NCBI GenBank assembly: GCA_027487685.1 | Contig: JAIYDC010000133.1 | Coordinates: forward strand, 137,325 to 191,430 | From: Pseudomonadota bacterium | Lineage (GTDB): Bacteria > Bdellovibrionota > Bacteriovoracia > Bacteriovoracales > Bacteriovoracaceae | DNA: 54,106 nucleotides | Direction: 5' to 3' | In this document: piece after piece, positions 49,808 to 54,106 of the stretch | Layout: each line of letters begins with the position of its first letter | Numbering within the stretch: position 1 is the stretch's first letter | Notes under the pieces: model-generated | Seen by the model: only the letters and a program-made list of their open reading frames with translations | What the model was told of the DNA's origin: nothing | The model's database searches: none | Program-made: the position numbers and the translations under genes

Positions 49808-50551
49808 TTAAGACTTGATCACTCTCAAGACCTTTCTGACAAATCCAATCAACATCCCTAGGCCAAGTGAGGCAAGGCCGCCCCCTCCGCCCGTTGTAGC
49901 AGACGCGGTCGTTCCACAGCTTAGCGGACTTTTTCCCTCACTACCTGCCGAATACGCCAACGGGGATATAAATCGGGTGAGCTGACGGTTCTCAGTCTGA
50001 GCATGAACGTCTTTCATCCCGTCGAGGTCATCCTCTTGAAGGCCATTGTAGGGGTACTGAAGGGTCGGGGCCATGACCGCCAGCATGTTCTCTGAGTGGT
50101 CAAGTCCCAGGGTGTGGCCCAGCTCGTGAACTAATGTTGTAGCAAGGTTTATGTTATTGATTGCTGAGTACGGGGAATTGAAAGCGCTGTGGCCTCCGTT
50201 GATGACGATTTCCGATTTCGCGAAGTAAGGCCCATTGGTATATCGGATCGCCACGGCCAGTACCGACTGCGGGTCCATCTTTGTTTCGGCGGCGAAGTTA
50301 CTAGACCAGCGGATCACGTTGTTTGTACCACTGCTCGCAAGGTCCCAAAGACTCAACTCCGTCTCCCGCTCCCACTCTTCCACTGCCGCAGCCGCGAGTC
50401 GGTCGAGGAGTGCCTTCCGCGTCGGGTCCTTCTCAAGTATCGTGAACTTAACGGGGAGACTGGCCCAGTAAAAACCATTGGTGAAATCCTGAGTCAGGTT
50501 GTAACCCCATGCCGGGGCCGCAGCGAGCACGAGAAGGAGCCATCTCATCAT
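49808..50551 (-). CDS. Exported matrixin-type zinc metalloprotease with C-terminal membrane anchor
   Basis: 247 residues from the ATG at 50551 (AGGAAG six bases upstream; a GTG at 50581 is in frame). A signal peptide MMRWLLLVLAAAPAWG is followed by a zincin domain with the full matrixin motif VHELGHTLGLDHSEN (three zinc His) and the downstream 'VMAP' Met-turn. After about residue 205 comes SCGTTASATTGGGGG, a hydrophobic helix LASLGLGMLIGFV and a basic end RKVLRVIKS. Such a linker-helix-basic tail looks like GlyGly-CTERM or MYXO-CTERM sorting tails. The gene follows a small exported protein closely and is probably cotranscribed. Confidence 0.85.
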   Translation of the reverse strand: MMRWLLLVLAAAPAWGYNLTQDFTNGFYWASLPVKFTILEKDPTRKALLDRLAAAAVEEWERETELSLWDLASSGTNNVIRWSSNFAAETKMDPQSVLAVAIRYTNGPYFAKSEIVINGGHSAFNSPYSAINNINLATTLVHELGHTLGLDHSENMLAVMAPTLQYPYNGLQEDDLDGMKDVHAQTENRQLTRFISPLAYSAGSEGKSPLSCGTTASATTGGGGGLASLGLGMLIGFVRKVLRVIKS

Positions 50552-50583
50552 AGTTTTCTTCCTGAAAATATGTTTGATCACGC

Positions 50584-50892
50584 TTAGAGCTCTTCAAGCC
50601 AACAGAGCTTTCCATTCCGCAGCTGCACCCGGTAGTCCTTGTCCACAGCGAGCTTAAATGGTCCGTTTTGTAGGACCTCGAGCACGACCTGCTCGTCCGC
50701 TTCGCCTTTGAGTGTTCGCAAGTTTTCGAATACCACCTTGTTCGTAGAAAAAATGTCTGTTGCACCCAGTGGTTCGATGATTTCCTTGACCCGTGCCTCA
50801 AGCTGCACTAGACAGTTAGAGACTCCCACTGTCAACGTTGCCATCGCTGGTAGGCAAAGAATGAGTGCACTGACTGCTACAAATGTTTTCAC
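50584..50892 (-). CDS. Small exported protein preceding the metalloprotease
   Basis: 102 residues: a signal peptide (MKTFVAVSALILCLPAMA) and a mature part of about 84 residues with two cysteines (SNCLVQ, KLCWLEEL) that may form a disulfide. The mature part is beta-rich with alternating hydrophobic residues (EQVVLEVLQNGPFKLAVDKDYRVQLRNGK read here as strands). It ends 32 bases before the metalloprotease start, on the same strand. An inhibitor or chaperone of the protease is a reasonable guess, not shown by sequence. Confidence 0.65.
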   Translation of the reverse strand: MKTFVAVSALILCLPAMATLTVGVSNCLVQLEARVKEIIEPLGATDIFSTNKVVFENLRTLKGEADEQVVLEVLQNGPFKLAVDKDYRVQLRNGKLCWLEEL

Positions 50893-51091
50893 GCCTGACT
50901 CCCTGGCACTTTTTGCTTCTGGGAATGTTCACTAGCATCCTGCCGGTGTTCCCTTGCCAAGATGATTGCACGGAAGGTGCCAAAGGCGCAGAGAGGCTAA
51001 ATTGCCTCAATTACGATCCGGACTGGACGAGTCAGGGACAAAAGGTAACCCTTTAAAATGCAAAGGACACCGCTAACTGGTGCATTTGGGG

Positions 51092-51121
51092 TAAAAAAAA
51101 GGGCCTCCCGAAGGAGGCCCT
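51092..51121 (-). terminator. Strong intrinsic terminator of groESL
   Basis: On the minus strand AGGGCCTCC (51121-51113), a TTCG tetraloop and GGAGGCCCT (51108-51100) form a perfect nine-base-pair stem followed by eight T (51100-51093). It is 32 bases after the groEL stop. The rest of the 260-base gap 50893-51152 shows no other gene. Confidence 0.93.
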
Positions 51122-51152
51122 GATTGTGCTTGAGGTCAGGCGCAGTAGCTAA

Positions 51153-52841
<1,689 letters not shown>

Positions 52842-53129
52842 TTACTGAAGGACGCCGAGGATTTCATCCTCTTTCATGATCAGGTAGTTCTCGCCTGATA
52901 CTTTAACTTCAGTTCCGGAGTACTTTCCGAAAAGAACTTTGTCTCCCTTCTTAACGTCGAGGGACTTAACTGTTCCGTCCTGAAGCCTGTAACCGTTGCC
53001 AACGGCAACGACTTCACCCTGGGCAGGCTTTTCCTTGTGATTGTCCGGGATGATGATCCCGCCAGCTGTTTTAGTTTCTTCTTCAAGTCTCTTGATGAGA
53101 ACTCGGTCCTGAAGCGGCTTTACTGTCAT
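52842..53129 (-). CDS. groES: Co-chaperonin GroES
   Basis: 95 residues, the standard length: [44 protein letters not shown] (mobile loop in KTAGGIIIP), [34 protein letters not shown]. It is the lid of the GroEL chamber. GGAGG lies just before the ATG. It is the first gene of the groESL operon, behind a region with three perfect palindromes and no CIRCE element. Confidence 0.98.
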   Translation of the reverse strand: MTVKPLQDRVLIKRLEEETKTAGGIIIPDNHKEKPAQGEVVAVGNGYRLQDGTVKSLDVKKGDKVLFGKYSGTEVKVSGENYLIMKEDEILGVLQ

Positions 53130-53148
53130 AGATCCTCCATTCGAATAA

Positions 53149-53187
53149 ATTTTTGCTATGCAAAAATAGTTGAGAAAAATATTTTTC
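53149..53187. repeat. Two perfect palindromes in the groES leader
   Basis: ATTTTTGC-TAT-GCAAAAAT (53149-53167) has 8-base arms around three bases, and GAAAAATATTTTTC (53174-53187) is a 14-base palindrome. Both lie between the promoter region and the groES ribosome binding site, so they could be operator sites or RNA hairpins that melt with heat. Confidence 0.6.
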
Positions 53188-53203
53188 GATTTTGCATTTC
53201 AGA

Positions 53204-53231
53204 AGATGTGTCTGGCCAGACAAGTGTCAAG
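53204..53231 (-). promoter_or_regulatory. Heat-shock (sigma-32-like) promoter of groES with overlapping palindrome
   Basis: On the minus strand CTTGACA (53231-53225), a 13-base spacer and ACACATCT (53211-53204), close to the CTTGAAA-N13-CCCCATNT consensus. A perfect 14-base palindrome TGTCTGGCCAGACA (53209-53222) fills the spacer. This is part of the 323-base gene-free stretch 53130-53452; the remainder (53232-53418) shows nothing clear. Confidence 0.45.
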
Positions 53232-53418
53232 GTTGGCCCGGAAAAAAATCCTTCGCCTTGGATGGACCCGTTGGGCCATCCCATACCCCCTGAGTCTCCT
53301 ATTCAGCTAAAAACCTCTAAGAAGAGACCTGTAAGAAATTCTTGCCGCCACGCATACATGATTCTAAATGCTTAAACCCATTAAGTTCGACGCAATGAAT
53401 CCGAAGAGAACAAAAAGG

Positions 53419-53424
53419 TATAAT
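53419..53424 (+). promoter_or_regulatory. -10 element of the lipoprotein gene
   Basis: TATAAT in the context GGTATAATGA, the same ten bases as at 33286-33295. The nearest -35-like hexamer (ATGAAT, 53395-53400) is weak. An ATG at 53423 overlaps this element and so cannot be the start codon if it is used. Confidence 0.45.
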
Positions 53425-53452
53425 GACACTAGGCATTCTCAAGGGAATGATA

Positions 53453-53956
53453 ATGCTGACGACGCTAACTCATAAACTTTGTCCGCTCCTGACGCTGCTG
53501 GTTGCAACCATGAGCTGCGGTAAAAAGATTGCGGACACAAAGTCCGGGCCGGAACAACAAATCCAAAATCAGGTTACTCCTAAAACCTATATCCTCGAGC
53601 TCGACGGCACCAAAGCTTCAATCATGAATCACCCTTTGCCGCGAGCGGCCCGTTTTGAGATTCCAGATCGCCTCAAGGTGCGTAGGGGTTCTACCGCGGG
53701 GAAAGCGGTTGAGATCGCCTATGACGTAAATAAATTCGATAGTGAAGACTTTGAATTCCGTTGCAACTATGTTCCCTCGGCGAACCCCTCCGAATTCGTC
53801 CTCAAGAAATGCGTCGACTACGACGGTGACGATTTTGGTGACCTTACAGGTCACCAATTCTCTCTACGGACAAATGAAATTATTCAACTCCGCTTCACTG
53901 GGGCGCCAGCACGTGATCTCACAGTCGAAGTAATCTACTCCATGGATTGGATCTAG
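53453..53956 (+). CDS. Lipoprotein of unknown function
   Basis: 167 residues from the ATG at 53453, six bases after AAGGGA. The signal sequence ends in a lipobox, CPLLTLLVATMSCGKK, giving a short polar anchor segment rich in Lys, Asp and Gln. The mature part is beta-rich (TYILELDGTKASI, ARFEIPDRLKVRRG, EIAYDVNKFD, LTVEVIYSMDWI), with two cysteines (FRCNYV, KKCVDYDGDD) and an acidic DYDGDDFGD patch that could bind calcium. No family is recognised. Its SCGKK anchor resembles the lipoprotein at 37211. Confidence 0.7.
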   Translation: MLTTLTHKLCPLLTLLVATMSCGKKIADTKSGPEQQIQNQVTPKTYILELDGTKASIMNHPLPRAARFEIPDRLKVRRGSTAGKAVEIAYDVNKFDSEDFEFRCNYVPSANPSEFVLKKCVDYDGDDFGDLTGHQFSLRTNEIIQLRFTGAPARDLTVEVIYSMDWI

Positions 53957-53982
53957 TTTCTCATCTACTTTTTATTTTGAAT

Positions 53983-54106
53983 CTAGGGCTTGGTCGATGC
54001 AGGAGCGCGACTGCGACCTGACTGATAAAGCCGCGAGACGGTTTCCTTGTAGGATGGATCAAGGTCTTCAAAGCGGCGCGCGTTCACGAGGAGTCGGTAG
54101 CCCTCA
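53983..54106 (-). CDS. C-terminal end of a protein cut by the right edge
   Basis: The last 40 codons of a minus-strand gene, ending in TAG at 53985-53983. The residues read EGYRLLVNARRFEDLDPSYK and then a basic, Ser- and Pro-rich tail ending STKP. The frame stays open to the right edge. Too little is present to assign a family. It converges with the lipoprotein gene, with a 26-base gap. Confidence 0.55.
   Translation of the reverse strand, partial: EGYRLLVNARRFEDLDPSYKETVSRLYQSGRSRAPASTKP

Noticed and set aside
50902-50916. TGGCAC...TTGCTT resembling an RpoN promoter
   Set aside because: The GG and GC pairs are ten bases apart instead of 12, and it points away from any gene start.
53130-53260. 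CIRCE element before groES
   Set aside because: TTAGCACTC-N9-GAGTGCTAA is absent; the palindromes present are of different sequence.

Overview
The window looks like a piece of chromosome from a Gram-negative bacterium, most likely a member of the Bdellovibrionota (Bdellovibrio/Bacteriovorax-type predators). This is inference, not proof. It rests on moderate base composition, many exported proteases and lipoproteins, RpoN-type promoters, several receiver-like proteins with altered active sites, and many exported proteins without a recognisable family. No rRNA, tRNA, CRISPR array, insertion sequence or phage gene was seen. Housekeeping genes are intact (metH, metF, groES-groEL, mgtE, psd, trmO, msrB, apaG).

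Layout. 1-4411: surface polysaccharide genes (capsule-synthesis protein cut by the left edge, Wzy/ligase-like membrane protein, methyltransferase, then on the minus strand GT4 glycosyltransferase and FkbM methyltransferase). 4520-9514: RhlE-type helicase with a repeat tail, small proteins, then a minus-strand operon of sugar-nucleotide epimerase, DUF3253 and DASH-type cryptochrome. 9560-11776: phosphoethanolamine-transferase-like enzyme converging on TrmO. 11956-13339: RpoN-type promoter and a tandem pair of trypsin-like proteases. 13393-17265: FAH-family protein, a small HDxxN-motif protein, apaG-msrB, a DMT transporter and an exported protein. 17410-22106: metH-metF. 22103-25704: DCC thioredoxin-like protein, PhoX-type protein, 2Fe-2S ferredoxin, zinc carboxypeptidase. 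25812-30228: a three-gene operon of receiver-like proteins. 30405-34847: mgtE, manC, LmbE-type deacetylase, nagB. 34928-38587: an apparently self-contained RpoN module. 38607-41411: endonuclease-family gene behind two perfect hairpins, psd and htrA with overlapping divergent promoters. 41397-53129: a long minus-strand run (aminotransferase, peptide ABC transporter, exported proteins, matrixin-type protease, groESL). 53453-54106: a lipoprotein and the end of one more gene.

Themes. (1) Two RpoN-type promoters share the pattern GGCACnnnGCTTGCTT; one follows directly on an NtrC-family activator gene and drives two small DNA-binding-like proteins and a lipoprotein, the other precedes the protease pair. 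(2) Receiver-like domains with missing phosphorylation sites occur in at least three genes, two of which share a C-terminal motif. (3) Nearly all convergent gene pairs overlap at their 3' ends, by 4 to 58 bases, so intrinsic terminators are rare; only two good ones were seen. (4) Several intergenic regions hold perfect palindromes that look like operators or RNA structures.
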